Below, one piece after another: positions 10,616 through 22,179 of a DNA stretch of 64,000 nucleotides (position 1 is its first letter; the number at the start of each line of letters is the position of its first letter). The stretch comes from Bathymodiolus brooksi (lineage: Eukaryota; Mollusca; Bivalvia; Mytilida; Modiolidae). The notes under the pieces are model-generated. The model was not told where the DNA came from and did no database searches. It saw nothing but the letters and a program-made list of their open reading frames with translations. The translations under genes and the position numbers were made by a program. The stretch spans positions 44,561,414-44,625,413 of the forward strand of contig OY804585.1 of the NCBI GenBank assembly GCA_963680875.1, read 5' to 3'.

Positions 10616-12183
10616 TTAAAGTGGTTAAGTTCAGGCAAGCAGATCTGCTAGCTGACCCATCTGATCTTACACGATCTACACGATCTAGCAGCAGAATAAG
10701 TAACCCTCCACAAATTTATACACCAAGTAGGAATAATGCCACAAGTAGCCACACTATGAACTATAATTTAAACAGCAAGAAAGCACTCGGAAAAAAGATA
10801 GAAGCATCAGAAAGAGAACTGGACTGTGATATACAACTTAAATCAGGGACCCTAGTGCTAACATGCTCCGCCGCCGCATATGAAATTCTAAAAAGGCAAT
10901 ATATGAACATTACAACAACTCATTGGATAAATCAATAGTTGTGCACACTAAAAGGAGCAAACTAGACAACAGAGATATAAGCATTGAACCTGTTATAACT
11001 GAGGAGTCCATATCTGTCAGGAATAGACAAGGAAGATCAAATAAACAATTATATAGAATCAATCTATTCAATACAACTAGTCGTATTGATGTCAATGGAT
11101 ATAAACTGGATGAATTTATACAAAGCCATCTGGAAACCATATGCGATAAGATGAAAGATGTCATAGACTACAAAACCCTAAATAGAAAAATTGGAGAAAT
11201 ATGCAAAAGATCACTGACTAACGTTCAAAATACGAAAGACTCTGAAACCATTCATAGCCACAGTCAAAACAGTTGTAGCAAAACAATAGCGAAAAGACAA
11301 ACAGTACACGTGAACGGAAATAATGGTAAAATAACTGAAATTGGACAAGTGGAAGAAAATACCAGTAAAGTCCCTGCTATAGAAAATGAAAAAAATAAAC
11401 ACCTAGACAAACAGGACCATATGACAACTATATATGCATCTTGTCTCAGTGACGAGTTAGTAACACATCAGAGAGAAGGGCTACTGGATACGTCATATGA
11501 AATAAAGTGCCATCAATGTAACGAGTATATCCTTGATGCTGAACCGGCAATAGACTGTATGCAATGTACAAACTGGTACCACATTAAATGTACAAATGAA
11601 CAGCAAGATCACTTAGAAAGCTATATATGCGCAATGTGTGGAACTCTGGATGAAACCTTGCCATATGAAGAAACATCTCCTAAGCTATTAGACATTACCG
11701 AAACTGTATCTAACAACCATAAGAACTCGCCAACTATAGACAGGGAGGGAGATACAGAGCTCAAGCAAATACGAGAAGTGAACAACAAAACATCTGAGTT
11801 GAGACCACCTGTGGCCGAAATAGAACATTCAAATATGATGACAAGAGCTGCACCCCAAATTTTACATAGCCAAGCCAACTGCGTACATCCACTAACTATA
11901 GATGGGGATAAGCCAAAACAAAAACGTCAGAGAAAGAAAGAACATACTGTTCAATCTAGTCTAGAAACTCAGCTAGCTGCTTGTAAAGCCAGGATAACGA
12001 TGCTGGAAGAAACCAACAAGGACTACCAAAACACAATCCAATTATTAACGGCCAAACTTGGTATACCAAATCCGACCATCAGGATAACTGAACACAAAAC
12101 TCAGGAACACCAATCATTCTCCTACAGGCTCGATATACTCGAATCGACATTCATGGACAAAATAGGAACACTTCAGGAAGATA
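10606..12183 (+). pseudogene. LINE ORF1 protein, PHD finger and coiled coil, N-terminal part (interrupted)
   Basis: A first frame (10606-10938) reads through SAAAYEILK; a one-base slip in an A run near 10890 moves the coding frame to the one open from 10884. A C4HC3 PHD finger lies at about 11509-11645 (CHQCNEYILDAEPAIDC, then CTNWYHIKC, then CAMC). A basic stretch KPKQKRQRKKEH and a predicted coiled coil (QLAACKARITMLEETNKDYQ) follow. At codon GAT (12180-12182) the frame enters the inserted transposon and stops at 12221. Joining 12183 to 35608 gives an uninterrupted frame of 1743 nt from 10923. The protein presumably binds LINE RNA or nucleic acid (family knowledge). Confidence 0.75.
12182..12183. 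other. Target site duplication TA (left copy)
   Basis: TA precedes CCCAGCAAAC here, and TA follows GTTTGCTGGG at 35606-35607. A pre-insertion site with a single TA makes the LINE ORF1 frame continuous. Confidence 0.8.
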
Positions 12184-12610
12184 CCCAGCAAACACGTAAC
12201 GTAAGTGTAACGTTAAAGTAACGTTATAGTTAGGTAACGTACAAAAATAACGTTATTATAATGTTATATCAACGTAAAAAATAAACGTTACCTAGTGACC
12301 TAATTACAATGTTAAATTTTAATGTTTTTTAAACGTTTTTGCAACGTCCTATTATTAACGTTTAATATTAAACGTTCTACTGACGATTAACTAACGTTTA
12401 GTGTTTTACGTTATGTATTAAACCAAAATGTAACGTAAAATGATAACGTTTGTACAACGTATAACTAACGTTACATGTTATACGTTTTTTTGTAACATTT
12501 ATATAACGTTTGAATAACGTATATGTTTACGTTTACTTATAAACCTTGCAATAACGTTAAAATATAACATTATTATAACGTATTTTTAACGTTTAAAATA
12601 AACGTTGCAT
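12184..12610 (+). repeat. Left terminus and subterminal ACGTT-motif array
   Basis: After the 10-bp terminus more than twenty ACGT-core motifs occur in about 420 bp, mostly as TAACGTT, AACGTTA or TAACGTA in both orientations and at irregular spacing. The region is otherwise AT-rich and non-coding. A comparable cluster lies at the other end. In plant En/Spm, subterminal repeats of this kind are bound by TnpA; that role here is inference. Confidence 0.8.
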
Positions 12611-15600
12611 CGAAACAGATTAAGAACCAGTAGGACAGCCAGCGTGACAGGAGAGCTCCAAAGTCAAGTCCCAGTCACGTGACTTTCGCTTCATTTTTGA
12701 TGAAAAATGACGTTCAACCCTTCGCTTAAAATACGTCGGTTTACAATAAATATTTATGCTTGAAATCAATTGAAATATACGGAAGATGTCTATGGATAAA
12801 TAGAAATTTATTGTATCACTTCAGTTTTTATTTATATTGTGCACAAACATCGAATTTTGCTACTTGAAGTGGACTCAATTTCAAAACAAATGTCAAGGTG
12901 GTTCTATTTAAAAGAGAAAATTTAATTAAAACAATATGATGGCTTTCTGTAACATACATTGCCTGAGGAAATCATCTAGGATCATTGTCATACAGACAAC
13001 TAGTGTCAATGTCTTGTGGGATGCAATTGTTCCACTTAGCCCTACACCCACCTTGATCGGATCGACCATTTGCCAAACATCGAAATTCATTGTCTTTCGG
13101 AACACATCGGTGGTGTTCCTTAACATCAACAATAAACGACACCTAAGCGTACATCCGAAAGAGTATATTTCATTTGGGAAATGGGTGTCTGTCTTTTTTT
13201 TAATTTTCTTGTATTAATACCGTATTTTTCAGTTTAATTGAATTATTTGTATTGCAATATTGTTTTAGACATTGTGCATTTTGTAATTTAGACTGGGGAA
13301 TTACTATTTATTATCACTTTAAATTTAAAAAAAAAATCATCTATGACTATGATTATTATCTGAATGAAAGCTACCAAGTTTCATGTTTATCTCACAATGT
13401 AAATATCAATGTATTTGGAATATTCATGTGTTTGACACAACTACAAACTAGCTTTTATAACATATATGAGTGGTCAAGTTGTAACAATTCTTTCCCCTTG
13501 ACATTCACAAAATGACCAGCATTTACAAAATGAGTACTTAGGTTGCAATAATTCTTTCTCCAGGACATTCACAAAATGACCAGCATTTACAAATATGGGT
13601 ACTTAGTTTGCAATAATTCTTTCTGCAGGACATTCACAAAATTACCACATAAAAGACAGACACAAAATGACTAGCATTCACATAAAAGACACATACAGAA
13701 TAACTAGCATTCACATAAAAGAGCATATTGAATGACTACCATTCACATAATTTTAAGACACATACAGCATACTTGCATTCACATGAAAGGACAAACCAGA
13801 ATTCCAAATTTCACTAAGTAAATTAAATGACTAGAATAGAATGAATATGTTTTCTGTTGGCAAAATAACCAAGTATTGGTTAATATTGTTTAAAATTGAA
13901 GTTAAAAAAAATTATTTTATTTGTTCCAATGACTGGAAAAAAGTTAATAAATGGGCACATTTTGAAAAATTCTTTTCTGTAAAAGAAAATTTATAAATTT
14001 CAGCATTAATATTCATAGATAAAAGATAATTATATTTCTCATAAACAACAGGCAACATAAGTACCTTTTCATCTAAAAAAAAGCATGAATAACAAATTCA
14101 ACAATATGTTGGAGTGTATACAGGTCTAAATGTCTGTAGAAACTTGTTCAACAACTTGGTTCTGGTTCAATATATCTATAAGAAATTGAAAAGTTTGAGA
14201 TCTTGTTTCAGCTCCACTTTCTGACCTAGAACATGTGTTACAACTGTTATAACAATATGTACCACAATATAATTTATCTTCTGAGCCAAATTCTTTACAG
14301 AAATTTAATTCATTCTTGAAATGTTTAAGATAAGTCCTGGTTTTCAATTGAAATTGAAATAAACCTTTTGACTTTCAGATGAAGTTTCACAAATTACACA
14401 AATTACACAATCAAAAAGTTCTTTTCTGAATGACTTTATTATAATTTATGACACAAGGTGTCTTGAAAACTCATGGCATTTGTTTGATGATGTACTTTAA
14501 AAATAATTGGAATGCTGGTCCATTTTTTTTACTTCATGGATATTTTAGAAGAAAAAAACCATATATATATATATATATATATTGATTTTCAAACCTGTAT
14601 GAATATATATATAAGACTTATCATATATTCTTATTTTTATTTATTCAAATATTCAACCAATAAACATCACAGGAAACTTTGCATTTATACTCATAGAATC
14701 TGAAACTAACAGAAAATAAACATCCATTTTATTTAATAGAATCTGTAACTTTGCCCCTTTGGTATCTTCAGACTCTTGCTAAAAAAAAAATAAACATCCC
14801 ATGTCCAGTCTGTATATATATATATCTATCTACAATGATCTAAAACTAACTAAAACTGGAGGTTGTCAATACCATTGGCACTGAAAAGTAGTATGTACAC
14901 ACATCAATAAGTATTTCAGGAAAACAGACTGAAAATGAAAAAAAGGGGGGGGGGGGTGTAAATGCTTGACATGAACTAAATATGTAGCCTTATGCTATGC
15001 CATGTTAATCTAGAGTGAATTTAACATAATCTTTCACCATTCTCTGCATGACAAGATCATACATTATAATGCAGTCCTTTTTATTTCTAAAATGTATTTA
15101 TTAATTATGTCAATATTTTGACATGTCCATAAATGCCATGGAACGAGTCAACGAAAATGAAAGATTTGTCGTTAAAAATGGAATAAAATGACTTTATATA
15201 TGTGTGACTATGATTGGTCAAGTGGTTCTTTCGTGTTTAAACAGAAACAGTCACATTTACATCCTAATAGATCGATCAATCTATGAAAAAACCCAGAAAT
15301 ATTTGGTTAGAATCTCGAAATATAGTGCTTCTTGTTTACATCCAAATATGGAATTCTAGTGACGAATGATGGGGAAATATGCAAATAATCCATACTCTAA
15401 TACGTGTTTCTAGCTATTTTTACCAAATTTATTAATAAACAGCCAATGGGATGCAATTGTTCCACTTAGTTAAAGAGTCTATTTTTAGCGCCATTTTTTT
15501 TACAACATTTCATCAGCAGCGGTATCCCGAGTTCCAACGTTGATTTCAAGCAAACGATATCATAAATACACGTATTCACGCGTCAGTCACGTTACAATTT

Positions 15601-15951
15601 TATTTAAAAAATGGATTCAATAAAAATGAATACTTCTTTCAGTTTTATTTATGAAGATATTCAGTAAAAACACATGGGGTGTCGACGTAAACAATGCATG
15701 GCCGCTCACTTGTAAAGCGTCATGTCTAAAAAAATAGAGTTACGTCCCTTGATTTCGGGATTTGACTTTGCATTGTTGGAGGTACAGAATCTGTGCGTGG
15801 CTTCCCGACTGAACGTTATTATATTTCGTTCTCAAGACGTTTTGCAACGTTGCAATAAAATATTGAATAAAAAATGTTCAAGTGACATTCATTTAACGTT
15901 ACTTGTTTACGTAATTCTCTAACTAAAAGATAAGTAAACTTATAACGTTCA
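12611..15951. other. Non-coding interior left of the nested LINE
   Basis: No gene recognised. It holds a tandem array (13470-13780), an AT microsatellite (about 14562-14583), a G run (about 14944-14957), and two exact copies of a 22-bp sequence at 13018-13039 and 15448-15469. From about 15530 to 15950, ACGTT motifs become frequent again. It may contain the transposase promoter or further insertions. Confidence 0.5.
13470..13780 (+). repeat. Degenerate tandem repeat
   Basis: Units of roughly 70 bp containing GACATTCACAAAATGACCAG and GCAATAATTCTTTCT repeat about three times. Shorter units with CATTCACATAAAAGACACAT follow. Copies are diverged, so the array is old. Confidence 0.7.
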
Positions 15952-16142
15952 CAGGGGCGGATCCAGGGCCGCGCCCCCGGCGCGCGCGCCCCCCTAAATT
16001 TGGAAAAAATATGATTTTTTGGCGTAAAATCGTGATTTTTCACACGAAATACCCCAAAAAATTTCGCGCCTCCCTCGGCTCGATGCATTTTTTTTAAGTG
16101 CGCCCCCCCCCCCCCTAACTTGAAATCCTGGATCCGCCCCTG
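15952..16142. mobile_element. 191-bp MITE with CAGGGGCGGATCCAGG termini
   Basis: It begins CAGGGGCGGATCCAGG and ends with CCTGGATCCGCCCCTG, perfect 16-bp inverted repeats. GTTCA flanks both sides (15947-15951 and 16143-16147). The interior is non-coding, with GC-rich and C-run stretches unlike the surroundings. Termini of this type are common among hAT-like non-autonomous elements of invertebrates; a 5-bp flank is shorter than the 8 bp usual for hAT. Confidence 0.8.
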
Positions 16143-16390
16143 GTTCATATAACGTTCTTTTACTAACTAAAATAATGATCGGAGTGTTCGGTGGCACATT
16201 TGATTTGCAAAACGACATCGCAATATTTTTATGAAGAAATGCAGGTTTATGACATATTATCCATTATCATAATATATTATTAGGAGATCTGCAAGATTTT
16301 ATCATTTCCTGAAACCATTCATTCGATTCCGAAAACGGATCGATTGTTTAAAGTGATTGCATACATTCGAATTCGTGTTATTATAACGTA

Positions 16391-16418
16391 TTTACATCTA
16401 CATCTACATCTACATAGT
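16391..16418 (-). repeat. LINE 3' microsatellite tail
   Basis: ACATCT units on the plus strand (AGATGT on the minus) directly follow the LINE 3' untranslated region. An ATAATAATAAATAAAT stretch lies near 16500. Confidence 0.7.
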
Positions 16419-16620
16419 ACGACGATCCATCAAAACTCTGATGACTACACGTCGGCGCTGCGCAAACAGACATTAAAAAACAAAATATATATATATATTT
16501 ATAATAATAATAAATAAAAATTTTCTACAAATATTGCATGAAAATAAGTGAAATCAAAAATTAACAAAAACAGGTGCAAAATTAAACACATTTACAGGTA
16601 TTTACAGACCAACTAAGATG

Positions 16621-19418
16621 TTAGATGTTCTGATCCAGGGACCCAGCATTAACAACTGTATAAGGTAGTGCGTTCCAGAGTACTATTGCATGTGGGAAAA
16701 AACTGTATTTATAATAGTTTGTCCTGGTGGATATAATTTGATATTGTAATGGGTTATTGTTTCTTGTACTGAGATAAGGTTGAGTAGTAAGGTAAAGTTT
16801 TGGATCCACTGCAATAAGGTTGTTGGTGATTTTATAAAGCATTGTAATTCTGTTTAAGTTCCTACGGTGTTCGAGAGTTGGCAATTGAAGATGGTTAAGC
16901 ATTGCCGAAACACTGCTGGTATTGTGATAGCGGTTTGTCACATATCTTGCTGCTCTGCGCTGAACTTGCTCTAATTTACTTTTTAGTTTTTCTGTGTGAG
17001 GTGACCAGACACTTGCGCAGTATTCCAGATTTGATCTGACCATGGATTTATATGCCAAAGTTTTAGTTTCAGTGTTTTGAATTGGTAGGTTTCGTCTCAA
17101 GAAGCCTATGATCTTGTTTGCTTTTGAGGTGATGTTATTGATATGAGTGTCCCAGTTCATGTCATTTGAGATTGTTATGCCCAGATATTTTGCAGTTGTA
17201 ACCGATTCAAGGGTATGACCTTTGAGGGTGTAGCTGGTGTGAAATGGTTTTTGTGATCTTGTGACACTTAATGAGATGCATTTTTCTGGATGAAACTGCA
17301 TACCCCACATTTTTTCCCAAGCTGCCAAGTTGTCCAAGTCTTGTTGTAAAGTGATTGAATCATCATGATTATAGATTTGTCTGTATAGAATACAATCATC
17401 TGCAAATAATCTAGTTTTTGATATTACTGCAACTGGAAGATCATTTATGAATATGAGAAAAAGCAGTGGACCCAAGACCGATCCCTGAGGTACTCCACTT
17501 ACTACAGGCAGTTGACCAGATACCTCCCCATCCAAAGCTACTTGCTGCATTCTGTTACTCAAGAAAGCTGAGACCCACTTCCAGGTGTTCCCTCTTATTC
17601 CATAATTGTTAAGCTTCCATAGTAATTTCTTATAATTATAATTAATACCTTGTCAAATGCCTTAGAAAAGTCAAGTATTATCAAGTCAGTTTGAATGCTA
17701 GAGTGTAGGTTACTGAGCAGTTCATGGCTGAGTGTGAGTAATTGTGTTTCACAACTCCTTTTAGCACGAAAACCATGTTGACAGTCGACTAAGATGTTAT
17801 GCAGATCTAGATGTTTTAAGATGTTACTCACTACGATGTGTTCTAAAAGTTTACAGCATATACAGGTGAGTGATACTGGTCTATAATTGCTTGCTAGGTA
17901 CTTTTCCCCTTTTTTGAAGATCGGTATTACATTTGCTTGACGCCAGTCTGTTGGAACTTCACCTTTTGTAATAGATGTATTGAAAATGGTGGTTAGGTGT
18001 GGTGCAAATTCTGCTGCAAATTGTTTTAATATCCGTGCTGGTATTTGGTCTGGTCCAGTGGCTTTTGTTGGATCAAGATTTTTAAGAAGTTTTTCAGTGC
18101 CTAATATGGTGACTTTTATTTCTGGCATAGATTGAAAATTGTCATTTAGTGGTGGTAACTGTTCATCAGTGTTTTCAGGTGTAAAAACTGAAAAGTATTG
18201 CCTATTTAATATTTCTGCTTTTTCTTTGGTGTCGTCTACAAGTAGGCCGTCTGATCTGAGAGGTGCCACTCCTGAACTGTCTTTTTTGGTGTTCCTGATA
18301 TAATTCCAGAATTTTTTCTGTTTTTGGACAGTTTCTATTGACTCGTCATAACAAATGATATTTTCTAGATACTGCCAGTATGCCTTTCTGCTTTCTTTTT
18401 GTAGTCTACGTTTAGTTTCTCTATATTGATCAGTGTTCTTTTTACATGGGTGTTGTTTCATTTTCTTAAAGTACTTATTTCTTTTAGTTGTGAGAGATTT
18501 CATTTCTCTGTTTATCCAGGGTAGTTTACGTTTGGAGTTATTTATCATTTTTGTAGGTATTGACTGATTCATAATGTCCAAAACCTTTTCTTTAAAGTTG
18601 TTCCATAGCTGATCTACAGTTAAATCTTGTTCTTTCAACTGCTTTTCTATGTCTATGCTTCTGAATTTTTCTTTTAATTCCTCTGTGTTTGCTTTGTTGT
18701 ATTGGTATACTTTTCTTGGTGGTTTGTTTACTTTTCTTGGTTTGATACTTGCTTCAACATACACAATTTCATGGTCTGATATACCTGGTATAACTTCTAC
18801 TTTGTTGATTAGTGAGCTGTTACTAGTGAAGAATAAATCAAGAATGGATTTTGATTTTTCTGTGAAGTGAGTCTCTTCATTAACTACCTGTTCTAGACAG
18901 TTATCTTGGCAAATATCGAGTAGTTGTTTGCACTGTTTGGTGTTCAGTGCCTTACTTTTGATGGAGTAATTGTGCCATTCTATACCTCCCAGATTGAAAT
19001 CACCCCCTAGCCATACTTGGGAGTTATTGTTCTGTCTGATTCTCTGTATGTTTTTCTCGAGATGCATCAGGCATTCATCATCTGTTATTTTTGGTGGTTT
19101 ATAGAAACTGCCAATATATAAGTCAGGTGCACCTTTTACTTGGAGTTTTACCCATAATTGTTCACTTGAGTCGTCTGATTTTAAGTCTGTTGGTTCTGAA
19201 CTTAGATATTTATCAGACACAAGTATAAATACACCGCCATGACTATCAGTTTTTCTATCTTTTCTGTATGGGGTAAACCCACTAGGGAATATTTCTGTTG
19301 ATTGTATGTCATTGTTTAACCATGACTCTGTACCGATCATGATGTCTGGCTTTGATGTTTCTACCAAATTTTCTAGTTCTTGTTTCTTGTTTTTAATAGA
19401 TTGACAATTTACAACCAG
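16621..19418 (-). pseudogene. LINE endonuclease/reverse transcriptase (frameshifted)
   Basis: From about 19418 the minus strand reads ILVVNCQSIKNKK, the start of an APE-type endonuclease. WLGGDFNLGGIEWH (about 19000) and GISDHEIVYVEA (about 18780) are its catalytic blocks. The reverse transcriptase shows IPIFKKGEKYLASNYRPVSL, then LDFSKAFDKV (motif A, about 17650). A small deletion with frameshift follows near 17640. The second frame (from about 17600 to 16621) carries SGVPQGSVLGPLLFLIFIND and RLFADDCILY (motif C, FADD), then the C-terminal RRAARYV and YSFFPHAIVLWNALP blocks. An AT-rich patch replaces the expected residues after motif A. The enzyme is inactive as it stands. Confidence 0.85.
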
Positions 19419-20050
19419 AATTCACAATGGTGTGTCTGATCGAGGTTTTTTAGTGTAAGTGTTGGATCTGGTTTTTTGTATAGGTGATGAAGTAGCTGTT
19501 GGGCTTCCTAAGCTATCAAGATTAAAAGATGTATCAGTGAATGTATCGTTACTATTTACACTTGTGATGGTTGATGTGTCAAATATATGTGAAGAAAGAT
19601 TTGGAAGGCCGCAGATGTCACAGTTCCAAGATATGTTTCTTAAGCCCTGATATACAAGGGTGTTCATTCCAAGGCATTTTTTATGGAACCATTTATTGCA
19701 AGAGTCACAACAGACTCCTGGGGTTTTCCAAGTTACGGCATTTTTACAGTTTCCACATGGGTATTTACATGGGAATTGTTTAATTGGTTTTGGTTGTTGA
19801 ATGTTTGCATTTACACTTGCATTTTTAGCATTTGAACAATTGGTCTTGCTTTGGTCTTTAAAGGCTCAAACATGTTTGTGTTAACGAATGAGGTATTGTC
19901 AAAAAAGCATGATGAAAAATTTGGTAGTCCGCAAATGTCGCAGTACCACGATACATTATGTAAACCTTGATAGATTTGGGTACTCATACCTAAACAATCT
20001 TTATGATACCACGTATCACATTGGTCACAGCCGATACCTGCTCTCTATAC
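19419..20050 (-). pseudogene. LINE N-terminal region with two PHD fingers
   Basis: Minus-strand 19790-19600 reads FPCKYPCGNCKNAV, CCDSCNKWFHKKCLGMN and WNCDICGLPNLSS, a complete C4HC3 PHD finger. A second, related copy at about 20045-19862 reads IGCDQCDTWYHKDCLGMS and WYCDICGLPNFSS. The frame of the first finger runs to TGA at 19422-19424, immediately followed in the same frame by the endonuclease. The TGA probably arose from CGA, so the family may encode one long PHD-PHD-EN-RT protein. Confidence 0.75.
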
Positions 20051-20397
20051 AATAAAGTTATTTACTTAAAAACTAGTGTAATAATGTTGGAATGATATAA
20101 ATTTATTGATGATGATGAAAATTTGGGTATGTCAATCAATATCCGAAAATAATCGAAATAGCTTTCTTTCCTTTGTCTTTGAAGTTTTCCCGCTCGAAAA
20201 AGCCCTCAGGCTCAACTGCTCAAAAAGATAAATTTACATACTCTTTCAGTCTTCACAGAAAAAAGCTCAAAACAGGATTGTTTTTGACAACCCAGAAAGG
20301 TATGAATTGCTGCCTTACACGTCATGATAGTATTAAAGATTACTTACTTAGGGAACGACCATGATTTAACTTGAAAAGGGGGGGGGGGGGGGGGCAA

Positions 20398-20815
20398 TTT
20401 TGGAATATTGCTCCCAAACACTGGATATACATGGACAGAGGGTATTGCAACTCATTTTATTTTTATTTATGACTTTATAATTATTGGGAATATGTTATTG
20501 AATGTGCTTTTGCAGTAGAAGGGCATATAATATTGAAAATATGGTTGATATTAAGAATTTAAAAAAATTCATCATGCAGCAGTTTGTTGACTTCAAATAT
20601 AGAATATGGCGAAATCATGATTGAACTTTTTTCAATCCTACACATTTTTCCTGGAAAATTTTGATAGTTTCAGTTAGAATACATGTACAATGTACCCATA
20701 AAATAATAATAGGCCATAGAAAGCAGTTTTAATTGAAAATTATGTAGTAAAAACCTGGTAATGTAAGTGATCCCAGAAAAATTATTTTGACTGCTTAGCA
20801 TTTTCTGTAAATTTT
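20398..20815 (+). repeat. Direct repeat, copy 1 (about 418 bp)
   Basis: It starts TTTGGAATATTGCTCCC and ends GACTGCTTAGCATTTTCT. The copy at 21662-22078 is nearly identical, with only scattered substitutions. Confidence 0.85.
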
Positions 20816-21661
20816 TCAAATTGTCAATTTGGATTTCATGCTTTAGAAATTAGAGTATTATTTGGCCGTAACAGTACATTTGAGCATCCAGCTTACTTAA
20901 ACAGTGGGAAAAATGATGTGGAAGCATATATTTATTGAGTTTTGGGGGAAATTATAGCTTTGTACCATAAGAAATTCCAAAACTTGAATATCAATAAATC
21001 ATATTTTTGCATATTTGATGGAATTAGAAGGAATTTCAACTGTAGATCTATATACAAAAACTTATTGTATGCCTTAAACTACATAATTTATGGGGCTAAA
21101 GCATCAATTAACAAAATTAAGAATTATGTAAACTCATTTTATGGGATGAAAAGAGGAAGGGGGGGGGGGGGGGCTAAATGTAAACATTTCATAGTATTTA
21201 GCTATTGAATATACAACTGAGGCATATATATGTGTAGAAATTGCTTATTATGTTAGAAATTAGCTTAATAACTGTAATATATAAGAGAATAGGTAAGTTT
21301 TGGTATATTACACAATCTGAACTCAACAGCTGTAAATGGAGATGTTTTCATTAAAAATCTTCAAAGGGGTACCTTTGCATTTGAACACTTATACTTGCAA
21401 ATATTAGACAGCCACATACCTTATGAGGTTTTTTGTGGTTGATATTGCCTAAGGAATAGAAATAAGGCAAATAAAGGGTTACAGAAGCAAGTTGTGCTGC
21501 TCTTTCCAAGTTAAAAAACATCAAGTTGAACTTGTGTTGCTATCATGTTCAAATTAGCCTAATAATGTCACAACAGACACAGAGTGACATTTTTCATACA
21601 AAAATGTTACAAAATGCATTGTGGTGTCAGATTACATGGTCAAAATGCATGTTATGTAATA

Positions 21662-22078
21662 TTTTGGAATATTGCTCCCAAACACTGGATATACATGGAC
21701 AGAGGGTATTGCAACTCATTTTATTTTCATTTATGACTTTATAATTATTGGGAATATGTTATTGAATGTGCTTTTGCAGTAGAAGGGCATATAATATTGA
21801 AAATATGGTTGATATTAAGAATTTAAAAAAATTCATCATGCAACAGTTTGTTGACTTCAAATATAGAATATGGCGATATCATGATTGGATTTTTTTCAAT
21901 CCTACAAATTTTTTCTGATAAATTTTGATAGTTTCAGTTAGAATGCATCTGCAATGTACCCATAAAATAATATAAGGCTATTGAAAGCAGTTTTAATTGA
22001 AAATTATGTAGTAAAAACCTGGTAATTTAAGTGATCCCAGAAAAATTATTTTGACTGCTTAGCATTTTCTCTAAATTT
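21662..22078 (+). repeat. Direct repeat, copy 2 (about 417 bp)
   Basis: Near-identical to 20398-20815, offset by about 1,264 bp and ending about 100 bp before the transposase start. It looks like a local duplication. Confidence 0.85.
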
Positions 22079-22179
22079 TTGGTTTTAAACATCAAAATTA
22101 TTGGTTTTAAACATCAAAGGGAAAATAAACAATAGCGATAATACATATGTAGATTTTAACTTTTTATTGTCACAGGAGG

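Larger units (their letters stand above)
10442..12183 (+). mobile_element. 5' part of a non-LTR retrotransposon (continues at 35608)
   Basis: This segment carries an esterase-like fragment and the N-terminal two-thirds of ORF1 with a PHD finger. It stops at the TA dinucleotide (12182-12183) where a 23.4-kb element begins. Coding resumes in the same frame at 35608, after the matching TA at 35606-35607, and the element's ORF2 follows to 39693. ORF1 with a PHD finger and an esterase-like region is known from CR1/L2-group LINEs. I do not assign a clade. Confidence 0.8.
16391..20050 (-). mobile_element. 5'-truncated LINE (two PHD fingers, endonuclease, reverse transcriptase) nested in the large transposon
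   Basis: Read on the minus strand it runs from a PHD finger near 20050 through a second PHD finger, endonuclease and reverse transcriptase to a 3' microsatellite of a six-base TAGATG-type unit (16391-16418). Such 3' microsatellite tails are typical of CR1/jockey-like LINEs. It is a single reading frame broken by a TGA and a frameshift. It interrupts the ACGTT-rich part of the large transposon and is therefore younger than that element. Confidence 0.8.
20051..22179. other. Non-coding region upstream of the transposase
   Basis: No gene recognised. It contains G runs (about 20380-20394 and 21160-21173) and two long direct repeats. A likely 3' splice site, TTTTTATTGTCACAG (22161-22175), lies just before the transposase ATG, suggesting an untranslated 5' exon further upstream. 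Confidence 0.5.
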
